Origin: an uncultured Bacteroidales bacterium
GTDB lineage: Bacteria > Bacteroidota > Bacteroidia > Bacteroidales > UBA932
Direction: 5' to 3'
NCBI GenBank assembly: GCA_900317065.1
Contig: ONFK01000083.1
Span: 1 to 9,660 of the forward strand
DNA length: 9,660 nucleotides
Shown: piece by piece, positions 1 through 7,198 of the stretch
How positions within the stretch are numbered: the first letter of the stretch is position 1
Layout: every line of letters begins with the position of its first letter
The notes under the pieces: generated by a model
What the model was told of the DNA's origin: nothing
The model's database searches: none
Seen by the model: the letters and a program-made list of their open reading frames with translations, nothing else
Position numbers and translations under genes: made by a program

Positions 1-1030
1 CGGATTCCTTTTCTTCGTCCGCCAGCAGCGTTCCCCAGTATGCAAGTTCGGTGTACGGAGTCTTGGTATTGTACATGGGAAGATTCTTCGCGGAATAGCT
101 CCAGGAAGAGAACCAGGAGTAGAATTCCGGTTCATCCCCGCTGCGGCGCCGGAAGTAGTTGTAGGGCTGGACGGCCGAACCCGCCACTCCCAGCCAGGTG
201 GAGTTCACGTCCTCGCGGCGGAATGCGTAGTCGTAGAAGTAATGGTTGTAGGTGGTGTCCGGCACGCGCGCCTTCACATCGTGGAATTCCTGGTCGACAG
301 GCCAGGTGATGATGCGCTTGTACTGCAGGGAATCCGGTATCGCGAAGGTCTGCAGCACCCGGGGGGTGTTCTCGCGTATGCTGTCGCGCACGGCCAGTTT
401 CTCTTCCTTGATCGCCTTGAGGGAATCCGTCCGGGCCTGCTTGGCCTTCATTTTCTGGTCGAGGTCGTATTTCTTGCGTTCCTCCTTGCTGAGGCCGTTG
501 TACCAGGCGAGGAAGGCCTCGCGGGCGCGGATGGTGGAATCCCGGTAATAGAGGGAGTCCAGCATGTGGCGGTCGGAGGAATCCAGGCGGGCCTGGATGG
601 TGTCCGCCGACGCCATGAGCATCTGGTAAGACTTGAGGAGGGAGTCGCTCACGATCCTATGGGTGAGGGAATCTATCAGCGCAACGTAATACTTATATCG
701 GAAGGGATCCGTGTAACGGAGGGAATCCGGCACCACGGTGGTGTCGCGGGCCGTCAGACGCGGCGTGGTGTCGTTCTCGTCGGCGAAGTCGATGGTGATG
801 CCGAGTGCCCGGAGGACGCTGTCCGGAAGGGATTCGGCCGAGAAATCCCCCCTGCGGCGGAGCTTGTAGGCGCCGAGGGGATACTTGACGGTGTCCTGAA
901 GGGGTGAGACCGTTTCGCTCAGCCCGGCGTTGAAGACGGTGTAGCTGCTTTCGACAGGATCGGTGGTCGCGACGGTGGCCGCCATGGCGACGGACACCAC
1001 GGCAGCGGGAAACCAGTATTTCGAAAGCAT
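1..1030 (-). CDS. Porin_10-like outer-membrane protein, N-terminal 343 codons (runs off left edge)
   Basis: The frame is open from ATG at 1030 to the left edge, so the C-terminus is missing. Residues 1-22 form a signal peptide (hydrophobic AAVVSVAMAATVA), so the product is exported. Residues 60-240 are rich in Asp-Ser-Leu motifs, and 140-220 are highly charged and probably helical. From about 265 the sequence turns aromatic (YNHYFYDYAF) and contains NTKTPYTELAYWGT at 321-334. As I recall the family, this resembles the segment before the beta-barrel in Bacteroidetes 'putative porin' proteins (Porin_10), usually 600 or more residues long. The likely role is an outer-membrane beta-barrel with a long periplasmic N-terminal part; substrate is unknown. 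It follows the LolC/E-like permease gene by 31 nt on the same strand and has its own -7 box in that gap. The reading frame is secure. The family name rests on motif memory and could be another Bacteroidetes barrel protein. Confidence 0.68.
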   Translation of the reverse strand, partial: MLSKYWFPAAVVSVAMAATVATTDPVESSYTVFNAGLSETVSPLQDTVKYPLGAYKLRRRGDFSAESLPDSVLRALGITIDFADENDTTPRLTARDTTVVPDSLRYTDPFRYKYYVALIDSLTHRIVSDSLLKSYQMLMASADTIQARLDSSDRHMLDSLYYRDSTIRAREAFLAWYNGLSKEERKKYDLDQKMKAKQARTDSLKAIKEEKLAVRDSIRENTPRVLQTFAIPDSLQYKRIITWPVDQEFHDVKARVPDTTYNHYFYDYAFRREDVNSTWLGVAGSAVQPYNYFRRRSGDEPEFYSWFSSWSYSAKNLPMYNTKTPYTELAYWGTLLADEEKES

Positions 1031-1042
1031 GGACACAGCCTG

Positions 1043-1050
1043 CAAATTTA
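1043..1050 (-). promoter_or_regulatory. Bacteroidetes -7 box (TAAATTTG) for the porin-like gene
   Basis: On the minus strand TAAATTTG, followed by CAGG, matches the Bacteroidetes TAnnTTTG -7 element. It lies between the permease stop codon (1062-1064) and the porin-like ATG (1030), with 12 nt between the box and the ATG. A start 5-7 nt downstream of the box would leave a leader of only about 5-8 nt. I see no clear -33 TTG element at the expected spacing. The porin-like gene may therefore be transcribed separately as well as by read-through from the upstream operon. Confidence 0.55.
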
Positions 1051-1061
1051 CTAATTTTTAT

Positions 1062-2228
1062 TTACTTCACCCTGACGGTATCGGCAGGGTCCACTCTCGC
1101 GATGAAAAGCGAGGGCAGCAGCATTATCAGCATTATGGCCGCGAAAGCCAGGGCGTCGACCAGCAGGAGTTGCGGCAGATCGACCCGCACGGGCACATAG
1201 GACACGAAATAGTTGTCCGGATTGAGATGCACGAAATGAGTGAGATGCTGCACCAGGCAGAACAGGAGGGCGACGGCGTTGCCTATGAGCATGCCCCGTG
1301 CCACCACCTTTGCGGCGACGCGCAGGAAAACTCCGGCGATGCTCCTGTCATCCATTCCCATGGCCTTCAGGGTGCCAATGGTGGAGATGTTCCGGAACAG
1401 CAGTATCAGCAGCCCGGAGACCATGTTGAATCCGGCCACCAGTATCATCAGGACCAGAATGGCCAGGACGTTGAAGTCGATGAGGTCCAGCCAGTCGAAG
1501 ATGTTGTAGTATTTGTCGACCGCGGCGACCGCCATTACCGGATCGTCGTCGTCCGTGCTGCCGCCATAGGCGTAACCGGCTATGGCGACGGCCTTGTCCT
1601 TCTCGGCGCGGCGGCTGCGGAAGCGGTCCGAGAGGGTGATTTCCAGTGCGGAGGCCTTGTCTTCTTCCCAGCCGTTAACGCGGCGGAGGTCGTCGATGGA
1701 GGCGAGCACCACCGGGTTGCCGGAGTTGTCGCTGATTCCTTCGTAGATGCTGCCGACGGTGAACTTCCGCACCTGCACCCTCTCCCCTATGAAATATGCG
1801 CGGAGTTCATCCCCTTCCGCAAGGCGAAGGGTGCGCGCGAGACTGCGGGGGATGCCCACCCGCAGGGGGATGGTGTCCGCGGAGGGCACGGCCTTGAACA
1901 TGACGCCCTGCAGGTCGCCGCCGTTCTGCACTATGCCGGCGCGGTAGACCGCCGGAGTCACGGCCTCGACCCCCTTCATCTCCAGGATGCCCCCGAGGAA
2001 GGAAGGCTCGGCGTTGACGCTCACGTCGCTTCCGTAGGCGTTCGCCTGCGGGCTGGTGAGCTGGATGTCGCCCGTAAGCGACGAGATGCCGTCGCGTATC
2101 TCCCTGCGGAAACCGGAGGAGATGGCGAGGGACAATATTATTACAAGGAAGGAGACAGCCACCGAAATGACTGCCATCCTTCCCTTGAAGTTTATCCGGA
2201 AGGCTATGAAACTACCAGATGTGGACAC
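1062..2228 (-). CDS. LolC/LolE/FtsX-family ABC transporter permease
   Basis: This 388-residue protein has the four-helix layout of the MacB/FtsX/LolCE permease family. TM1 is near 18-36, a periplasmic domain spans about 40-245, and TM2-TM4 lie near 253-277, 304-326 and 352-375. The cytoplasmic loop after TM2 carries RNISTIGTLKAMGM (279-292), the family's coupling motif that contacts the ATPase. In Gram-negative bacteria LolCDE frees lipoproteins from the inner membrane; other family members move different envelope substrates, so the substrate here is not certain. No ATPase (LolD-like) gene is in the window. The start codon is GTG at 2228, inside the last codons of the peptidase gene, with a 17-nt overlap that implies translational coupling. 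I see no nearer ATG that keeps the conserved FIAFRINFKG segment before TM1. A neighbouring lipoprotein peptidase and porin fit an envelope role. Confidence 0.85.
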   Translation of the reverse strand: MSTSGSFIAFRINFKGRMAVISVAVSFLVIILSLAISSGFRREIRDGISSLTGDIQLTSPQANAYGSDVSVNAEPSFLGGILEMKGVEAVTPAVYRAGIVQNGGDLQGVMFKAVPSADTIPLRVGIPRSLARTLRLAEGDELRAYFIGERVQVRKFTVGSIYEGISDNSGNPVVLASIDDLRRVNGWEEDKASALEITLSDRFRSRRAEKDKAVAIAGYAYGGSTDDDDPVMAVAAVDKYYNIFDWLDLIDFNVLAILVLMILVAGFNMVSGLLILLFRNISTIGTLKAMGMDDRSIAGVFLRVAAKVVARGMLIGNAVALLFCLVQHLTHFVHLNPDNYFVSYVPVRVDLPQLLLVDALAFAAIMLIMLLPSLFIARVDPADTVRVK

Positions 2229-4230
2229 GCTCTTCCTCCGGACGGAACATGGGGTCGCCCTCCTTGATGCCGAAGGCCTCGAAGAAGGTGCCGAAGTTGC
2301 GCAGCGACACGTTCACGCGATTCTCCGCAAGGGAGTGGGGATCGGTGTTCGTGAGGCGGGCCTTCTCTTCGTCGGTAATGTTCTGCGCCCATACGGTGGC
2401 ATAACCGATGTAGAAGCGCTGTGCGGGGGTGAAGCCGTCGATCAGGCCGGGGTTCTTGCCCGCGAGGGCGTTCTCCATGGCAGTGTAAGCGATGCTGAGT
2501 CCGCCGTGGTCGCCGATGTTCTCGCCGAGGGTGAAGTGGCCGTTGGCATGCACGCCGGGCAGGATTTCCACCTCGTCGAACTGGGCTGCGAGCTTCTCGG
2601 CCTTCGCACGGAACTTGGCGTCGTCCTCGTCGGTCCACCAGTTGGTCATGTTGCCGTTCTTGTCGAAGAGGCGGCCCTGGTCGTCGAAGCCGTGGCTCAT
2701 CTCGTGGCCGATCACCACGCCGATTGCGCCGTAGTTGACCGCATCGTCGGCGTCAGGATTGAAGAACGGAGGCTGAAGGATGGCTGCGGGGAAGCAGATC
2801 TCGTTGGTGGTGGGGTTGTAGTAGGCGTTCACGGTCTGGGGAGTCATGCCCCATTCGGTCTTGTCCGTGGGCTTGCCGAGCTTGGAAAGATTGTCGGCGA
2901 CATACCAGCGGCTTGCGGCGCGGAGGTTCTCGTAGTAGCTCTTTTCGGGATCCACCTCGAGGGTGCTGTAGTCCTTCCACTTGTCGGGATATCCTATCTT
3001 GACGGTGAAGTTGTCGAGTTTCTCGTGGGCCTTCGCCTTGGTCTCGTCACCCATCCAGTCGAGCGAATCGATGTGCTGGCCGAGGGCCACCTGCAGGTTC
3101 TTCACGAGGGCGAGCATCCGCTTCTTGGAAGACTCGGGGAAGTAGCGGTCGACATACATCTTGCCGACAGCCTCGCCGAGAACTCCGTTGGGGACGGACA
3201 TGGCCCTCTTCCAGCGGGGCTTGTGCTCCTGGATGCCTGCCATCTGGCGGGAGTAGAAATCGAACTGGGCTGCGTAGAAGTCGTCGCTCAGGGCTCCGCA
3301 TCCGCCGCTGACGAGGTGCGCGAGCAGGTAGTCCTTGAGCACTTGGAGGTCGGTGGCGGCCACATAGTCGCTGAGAGCCTTGAAGAAGGAAGGCTCGCCG
3401 ACGATTATCTTCTCCTGCGCGGGCAGTCCGCCGGCCTCGAAGAAGGCCGCGAAGTCGAAGCCGGGATAGGCCTCGACTATCTGCCCGGTGGACATGGGAT
3501 TGTAGAGCTTGGTGAAGTCGCGCTCCTGCTCCCTGGTCCAGGAATTCTCGGCAAGATAATCCTCGACGGCCACCGTGTTGTCGGCGACGCTCTGGGCGTT
3601 CTCGACACCGGCGAGGGTCAGGACCTTGTTAAGGAAGATGCGGTAACCCTCCTTGATGGCGGCGTTCTCGCTCTTGACATAGTAGTCGCGGTCGCCTATT
3701 CCGAGGCCGCCCTGGCTGATGTAGAGGATCTGGCTGTCACTGTCCATGAGGTCGGCTTCGACAAATACTCCGAAGAGCCCGCCTTCTCCGTCGAGATGGA
3801 GTTTCGCAAGGGCCTGCGCAAAGGCCTTCTTGTCTGCGATGGCCTGGATTTCAGCTATGTACTTCTGCAGGGGAGCGGCGCCTTCGGTATTGAGGCGGGT
3901 AGAGTCGAGACCCTGCTTGTAGAGGTCGACTATCTTCTGCTCTATGCTGCCTTTCTTCGTCTCCATGTCCGCCATCGAAGCGAAGAGGTCGTTAAGGCGG
4001 GTGACATTGTTCTCGCGGAGCTGGTCGAAGGTTCCGAAACGGCTGTATTCTGCGCCGAGGGGATTGGCTTCCTGCCAACCGTGCGTCGCATATTTGTAGA
4101 AGTCATCGCCCGGAGCAACCGTCGTGTCGAGGTTGGCGAGGTCGATGGCGGGGACTTTCTCCCCGGATTTGTTCTGGCAGGCTGCTGCCAGCATCATCAT
4201 TGGAAGCATACACAAAATCAACTTTTTCAT
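2212..4230 (-). CDS. pepO: M13-family (neprilysin/PepO-like) zinc metallopeptidase, lipoprotein
   Basis: This 672-residue protein is full length for family M13. It shows the zinc motif HEMSH (509-513), the third-ligand motif GENIGD (E570, D574) and the substrate-binding NAYY motif (468-471), so it is expected to be an active endopeptidase that cuts peptides. The N-terminus MKKLILCMLPMMMLAAAC is a signal sequence with a lipobox-like end; Cys18 would be lipidated, placing the enzyme in the periplasm or on the outer membrane. Position -3 of the lipobox is Ala rather than Leu, a weaker but plausible form. The protein ends in Trp, as M13 enzymes commonly do. The ATG is 1 nt after the stop of the TPR gene upstream, and the 3' end overlaps the permease start by 17 nt, so it sits inside a tight operon. 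The family call is very secure; the physiological substrate is unknown and the symbol is by family resemblance. Confidence 0.93.
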   Translation of the reverse strand: MKKLILCMLPMMMLAAACQNKSGEKVPAIDLANLDTTVAPGDDFYKYATHGWQEANPLGAEYSRFGTFDQLRENNVTRLNDLFASMADMETKKGSIEQKIVDLYKQGLDSTRLNTEGAAPLQKYIAEIQAIADKKAFAQALAKLHLDGEGGLFGVFVEADLMDSDSQILYISQGGLGIGDRDYYVKSENAAIKEGYRIFLNKVLTLAGVENAQSVADNTVAVEDYLAENSWTREQERDFTKLYNPMSTGQIVEAYPGFDFAAFFEAGGLPAQEKIIVGEPSFFKALSDYVAATDLQVLKDYLLAHLVSGGCGALSDDFYAAQFDFYSRQMAGIQEHKPRWKRAMSVPNGVLGEAVGKMYVDRYFPESSKKRMLALVKNLQVALGQHIDSLDWMGDETKAKAHEKLDNFTVKIGYPDKWKDYSTLEVDPEKSYYENLRAASRWYVADNLSKLGKPTDKTEWGMTPQTVNAYYNPTTNEICFPAAILQPPFFNPDADDAVNYGAIGVVIGHEMSHGFDDQGRLFDKNGNMTNWWTDEDDAKFRAKAEKLAAQFDEVEILPGVHANGHFTLGENIGDHGGLSIAYTAMENALAGKNPGLIDGFTPAQRFYIGYATVWAQNITDEEKARLTNTDPHSLAENRVNVSLRNFGTFFEAFGIKEGDPMFRPEEERVHIW

Positions 4231-4231
4231 A

Positions 4232-5053
4232 TCACTTTTTCTTTTGCTTGTTTTTCTCTATTAGTGCAAGGTTGGCCGTCGCGGTCTCGTCGCCGGGGTT
4301 CAGTCTGAGCGCCTTCTTGTAATACTTCGCGGCCTTTTTGTCATCTCTTTTCACAACCTGCCAGTAGGCTCCGAGGTTGTTCAGGAAGAGCGTGGATTTA
4401 GGATTCGCCTTGAGCATGCGCTCGGAAAGGATGCGGAAAGATTCATAGGAATTGGCGCTGCCGGTCCTGTAGAAAAGGTAGCAGTATTCCTGCACCGCGG
4501 CCTCGAAATCGGCGCGGCTGACCGTCTCCCCCTCGAATATCCATGCGGGGTGCGCGGACGCGTCATAGTCGATGAGGTCCAGCATGGCGGTGGCCGCCAT
4601 GTCCGGGCTGTCCTTCTCGTAGGCCGCCAGGGCGCTGATCTTGTCGAAACGGTAGATGAGCACGTCCGGAGCCAGTTCGATGGCGCGGTCGATGCACTTC
4701 TGGCTGATGCGGAAGAGGGAGTCGTTGAATACCGGCACCGTAAAATAGTTCACCGGACGGCCGAGACTGTCCCTGAGGGTGATGACGGGCTTGTTGCCAA
4801 GATACTTGGGGGCGTCCACCTTCTGCACCTCCTCCGAGCGGGATTTGGCGAAGTAGTAGCTGTAACGGCCTTCGAGCATGTCGGGGTCGTCGGGGAAGGC
4901 CTCGGCCCATTTGTCGAGTATGTACTCCACGCCGACGCCGTCCGCACCGACGTTACGCACCTGCCTGTCGTATTTTTCCTTGAACCTGGCCGCGTCCTGG
5001 GCAAAGCCTGCGCAGCACAAGGCCAGCATCAGTATAGTTATCGTCTTTTTCAT
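4232..5053 (-). CDS. Secreted TPR-repeat protein of unknown function
   Basis: This is a 273-residue protein starting at ATG 5053 (MKKTITILMLALCCAGFAQ), a clear signal peptide with likely cleavage near residues 18-19, so it is periplasmic. An upstream in-frame start at 5146 is possible but would bury the signal peptide inside the protein. The C-terminal part (about 200-255) reads as two TPR-like helical pairs with typical spacing: SFRILSERMLKANP, then LNNLGAYWQVVKRDDKKAAK and ALRLNPGDE. The middle (85-200) is not a family I recognise. The tail is Lys-rich (KNKQKKK). TPR proteins usually act as protein-binding scaffolds. Its ATG overlaps the methyltransferase stop (ATGA, 5050-5053) and its stop is 1 nt from the peptidase ATG, so its expression is tied to both. 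A link to the peptidase is an inference from position only. Confidence 0.83.
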   Translation of the reverse strand: MKKTITILMLALCCAGFAQDAARFKEKYDRQVRNVGADGVGVEYILDKWAEAFPDDPDMLEGRYSYYFAKSRSEEVQKVDAPKYLGNKPVITLRDSLGRPVNYFTVPVFNDSLFRISQKCIDRAIELAPDVLIYRFDKISALAAYEKDSPDMAATAMLDLIDYDASAHPAWIFEGETVSRADFEAAVQEYCYLFYRTGSANSYESFRILSERMLKANPKSTLFLNNLGAYWQVVKRDDKKAAKYYKKALRLNPGDETATANLALIEKNKQKKK

Positions 5054-6141
5054 ACATCCATCTGGATACGCCGGCTCTTGGGATACAGGTTGTTGCATCT
5101 CGAGCCGAGATTCTTCACAAAACCGAGGGGATGCGAACGGTAGCACACCGTCAGCATTCCGCGGGGAGCGTCCGGCAGGAACAAGGTGTCCCTGTGCAGA
5201 TAACGCAGTGCCTGCTGCAAATCCAGTTCCACTCTTGGCACGGATTCGTCAAAAATTTGCAGACGGCTCTCCAGGGGCCTCAGATCGGCGGTCCTGCATC
5301 GTGCGGACGGGGCCTCGGAGGTCTTGCGCAGGGCTCCGGCCCACTGTCCTTCGCCCGGCACCTCACCTGCACGCAGGAGATTGCCGCAGCGCGTCAGCCT
5401 GACGCCATGCTGCGCGAACTCGTTCTCCGGGGGGATTATCTCCCCTCCCAGCTCGCTGGCAGCCCATTCGAGGTTGGAATCGTTCTCGCAGTCTTCGTAG
5501 GTGCAGGTCGAGTAGATGAGCAGTCCTCCTTTCTTCAGGGCGGGCCAGACGTCCGCGAGAATGCGGCGCTGGCGGGCGGCGCAGATTCCCGGGAGTTCCG
5601 GGCTCCACTCGGCGACCGCACGGGGATCCTTGCGGAACATCCCTTCGCCGCTGCAGGGGACATCCGCCACCAGCACGTCGTAGTAGCCTTTCATCGTGCG
5701 GCCTATCACCGCAGGATCCACGCTGGTGACGGTCACGTTGGGGTCGCCCCAGACGCCGACGTTGTCCGCCAGCACGGAGACGCGCGCCTTCATCACTTCG
5801 TTCGCCGTGAGTTCGAAGGCGTCACCGCAGGCTTCGCGCAGGGATGCGGCAATGTCCGTGGTTTTTCCTCCCGGAGCGGCGCAGAGGTCCAGGACACGCA
5901 AGGTCCCGGTCTCCGCAGGGCACGCTGAGACGCCGAGGGCCAGCTTGCGAAACAAGTGCCCGACATACATCGCGCTGCTGTCCTGCACATAGTAGCAGCC
6001 GGCGTGGAAGAGGGGGTCGAGGGTGAAATTGGGACGTTCGGAGAGGATGCGGCCGTAGGGACTCCACGGCACCGGAGCGCCTTCCGGACCGTCGCATCCC
6101 TTGAAAGGATTGAGCCTTATGGAAGTGGACGCCCCCGCCAT
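5050..6141 (-). CDS. rsmF: RsmF-like 16S rRNA (cytosine-C5) methyltransferase (NOL1/NOP2/Sun family)
   Basis: This 363-residue SAM-dependent m5C RNA methyltransferase carries the SAM-binding loop LCAAPGGKT (86-94). It also has both family cysteines: C163 in DVPCSGEG and the catalytic C213 in STCTY. The C-terminal segment PLGFVKNLGSRCNNLYP (338-354) matches the PUA-like end of RsmF-type enzymes, supporting RsmF (m5C1407 in E. coli) over RsmB; the target position in this organism is inferred. The ATG at 6141 overlaps the stop of the SRPBCC gene (TGATG). The protein begins directly at the STSIRLNP segment, so it lacks roughly 25-30 residues of helical N-terminus seen in typical homologues. No ATG, GTG or TTG start lies upstream in this frame before a stop. 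The catalytic core is complete, so activity is likely. Its 3' end overlaps the TPR gene by 4 nt. Confidence 0.9.
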   Translation of the reverse strand: MAGASTSIRLNPFKGCDGPEGAPVPWSPYGRILSERPNFTLDPLFHAGCYYVQDSSAMYVGHLFRKLALGVSACPAETGTLRVLDLCAAPGGKTTDIAASLREACGDAFELTANEVMKARVSVLADNVGVWGDPNVTVTSVDPAVIGRTMKGYYDVLVADVPCSGEGMFRKDPRAVAEWSPELPGICAARQRRILADVWPALKKGGLLIYSTCTYEDCENDSNLEWAASELGGEIIPPENEFAQHGVRLTRCGNLLRAGEVPGEGQWAGALRKTSEAPSARCRTADLRPLESRLQIFDESVPRVELDLQQALRYLHRDTLFLPDAPRGMLTVCYRSHPLGFVKNLGSRCNNLYPKSRRIQMDV

Positions 6142-6584
6142 CAGAACTTGAATCCCTCCGGCATACCCTCGGGCATGCGTCCTTCGGAAACCGCCACCAG
6201 ACCGTCCACGAGTTTGTCGAGGGCATCCTTGAGCTTGTTTCCGAGCATCATCTTCATCATGAGGTTCAGGTCGGCCAGCAGGTCGATGTGGAAATCGGTC
6301 TTGCCCGGGTCTTCCGCCACGTCGAAGTGGAGGGAAACCATGAACTTGAAGGGAGCCCCGTTGTCCTGAAGCTCTATATACATATAGGGTTCGCGGCGGG
6401 TGACCTTCACCCCGATGGTGAAGCCCTGTACCGTCGCGGAGATGGTGTCGTAGTCCGCGGTGACATCCCGGCGTTTGTCTTCCGGAAGCATGGAAACGAA
6501 GTTTCGCATGTCGGTGAAGGCCATGTAGAGTTCGGCCTGCGGGCGGGAGACTATCCCGTGTTTGCTGCTGTATTGTGCGCTCAT
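6141..6584 (-). CDS. Small SRPBCC (Bet v1-like fold) protein, conserved hypothetical
   Basis: This 147-residue cytoplasmic protein starts at ATG 6584 (MSAQYSSKHGIVSRPQAELY). The pattern is that of SRPBCC/START-like proteins: a first strand, a helix with FTDMRNFVSMLPEDK, several strands (TVQGFTIGVKVTRREPYMYIEL; KFMVSLHFDVAED), and a long C-terminal helix (about 105-132). Small members like this are common in Bacteroidetes, and their ligand is generally unknown. The frame stays open to an earlier ATG at 6641, but that start would lie upstream of the likely transcription start, so I use 6584. It ends in MPEGMPEGFKF and is joined to the methyltransferase start by a 1-nt overlap (TGATG). It appears to be the first gene of the minus-strand operon. 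The gene is secure; the fold assignment is moderately so and the function is not known. Confidence 0.75.
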   Translation of the reverse strand: MSAQYSSKHGIVSRPQAELYMAFTDMRNFVSMLPEDKRRDVTADYDTISATVQGFTIGVKVTRREPYMYIELQDNGAPFKFMVSLHFDVAEDPGKTDFHIDLLADLNLMMKMMLGNKLKDALDKLVDGLVAVSEGRMPEGMPEGFKF

Positions 6585-6598
6585 AAGAGTAAAATTAC

Positions 6599-6606
6599 TA
6601 AATTTG
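6599..6606 (+). promoter_or_regulatory. -7 box (TAAATTTG) for the Nudix gene
   Basis: TAAATTTG on the plus strand, followed by CAAT, matches TAnnTTTG. Transcription would begin near 6611-6613, about 24 nt before the Nudix ATG at 6636. A TTG at 6573-6575 is a possible -33 element, but the 23-nt spacing is longer than usual. The box lies within the leader of the opposing minus-strand transcript. Confidence 0.55.
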
Positions 6607-6616
6607 CAATCTGTCG

Positions 6617-6624
6617 CAAAGATA
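6617..6624 (-). promoter_or_regulatory. -7 box (TATCTTTG) for the minus-strand operon
   Basis: TATCTTTG on the minus strand fits the Bacteroidetes TAnnTTTG element exactly and is followed by CG. Transcription would begin near 6609-6612, giving a leader of about 25-28 nt before the SRPBCC ATG at 6584. No convincing -33 element is seen. It faces the plus-strand -7 box at 6599-6606. Confidence 0.6.
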
Positions 6625-6635
6625 GCAATTTTTAT

Positions 6636-7198
6636 ATGCACCGGATATATTTCGAGAAACGCTCAATCATTATCTGCGAGCCGGGAGACCAGGCCCTTGC
6701 GGACCCGAATGCCGTGGAGTTCCATCTCGGCGAGAAAATCGACATCCACACCCTAGTGCTGATGTTCGAGTCGTCCAAGGAGCTTGCCAGGATATATATT
6801 CCGGCCCCGAATACCGACAAGGTCTACCACCGCCTGTGCGCCGAGTTCAAGGAGGTGAACGCCGCCGGAGGGCTGGTGAGCAACCGTCGCGGGGACTATC
6901 TGCTCATAAAGCGGAACGGCTTATGGGACCTGCCCAAAGGGCATCAGGAGGACGGAGAGGACATACGCACCACCGCCCTGAGGGAGGTGCAGGAAGAAAC
7001 GGGGGTGGACAAACTCGAACTCAGGGACCCAAGCACACCTGGTGGTACGACATGCTTTACACCGATCCGGTGAACCTCACGCCACAGCGGGAGGAGGACA
7101 TCACGAAGGCGAGCTGGGTGGCGAAATCGAGCCTTCCTCCCTTCCTTGCAGACACATATCCCTCGATTCTTGAAGTCTTCCGCGAGGCGAGGGTATAA
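6636..7198 (+). pseudogene. Nudix hydrolase, broken by a frameshifting deletion after the Nudix box
   Basis: The gene starts at ATG 6636 (MHRIYFEKRSIIICEPG). The first 132 codons read as a Bacteroidetes Nudix protein: an N-terminal region, RNGLWDLPKG (93-102), then a complete Nudix box (G102, E108, R116-E117, E120-E121, G123), the Mg-binding motif for cleaving nucleoside-diphosphate-linked compounds. Just after VDKLELRD (125-131) the frame is lost and would stop near 7073. From 7031 the real C-terminus continues in another frame: KHTWWYDMLYTDPVNLTPQ through EEDITKASWV to NTYPSI-like DTYPSILEVF, ending in TAA at 7196-7198. Compared with family members as I remember them, about 18 residues between these parts are missing, and the frame offset requires a net loss of 3n+1 nt. 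The product would lack the fold's C-terminal strands. It is either a true pseudogene or an assembly or sequencing error; the substrate is unknown in either case. Confidence 0.75.

Noticed and set aside
963..2267. A 434-codon plus-strand open frame opposite the permease gene
   Set aside because: It is His/Gly/Val-rich with no domain and mirrors the permease codons; the minus-strand permease is clear.
2056..4308. A 750-codon open frame on the plus strand opposite the M13 peptidase gene
   Set aside because: The minus strand encodes an unmistakable M13 enzyme with all catalytic motifs. The plus frame is a GC-driven shadow with no recognisable domain.
6288..6635. N-terminal extension of the Nudix frame
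   Set aside because: It is antisense to the SRPBCC coding sequence; MHRIYF at 6636 is the natural family start and lies just downstream of a -7 box.
6585..6641. Longer SRPBCC start at 6641
   Set aside because: It would be upstream of the -7 box and predicted start site, and the added residues do not resemble the family's N-terminus.
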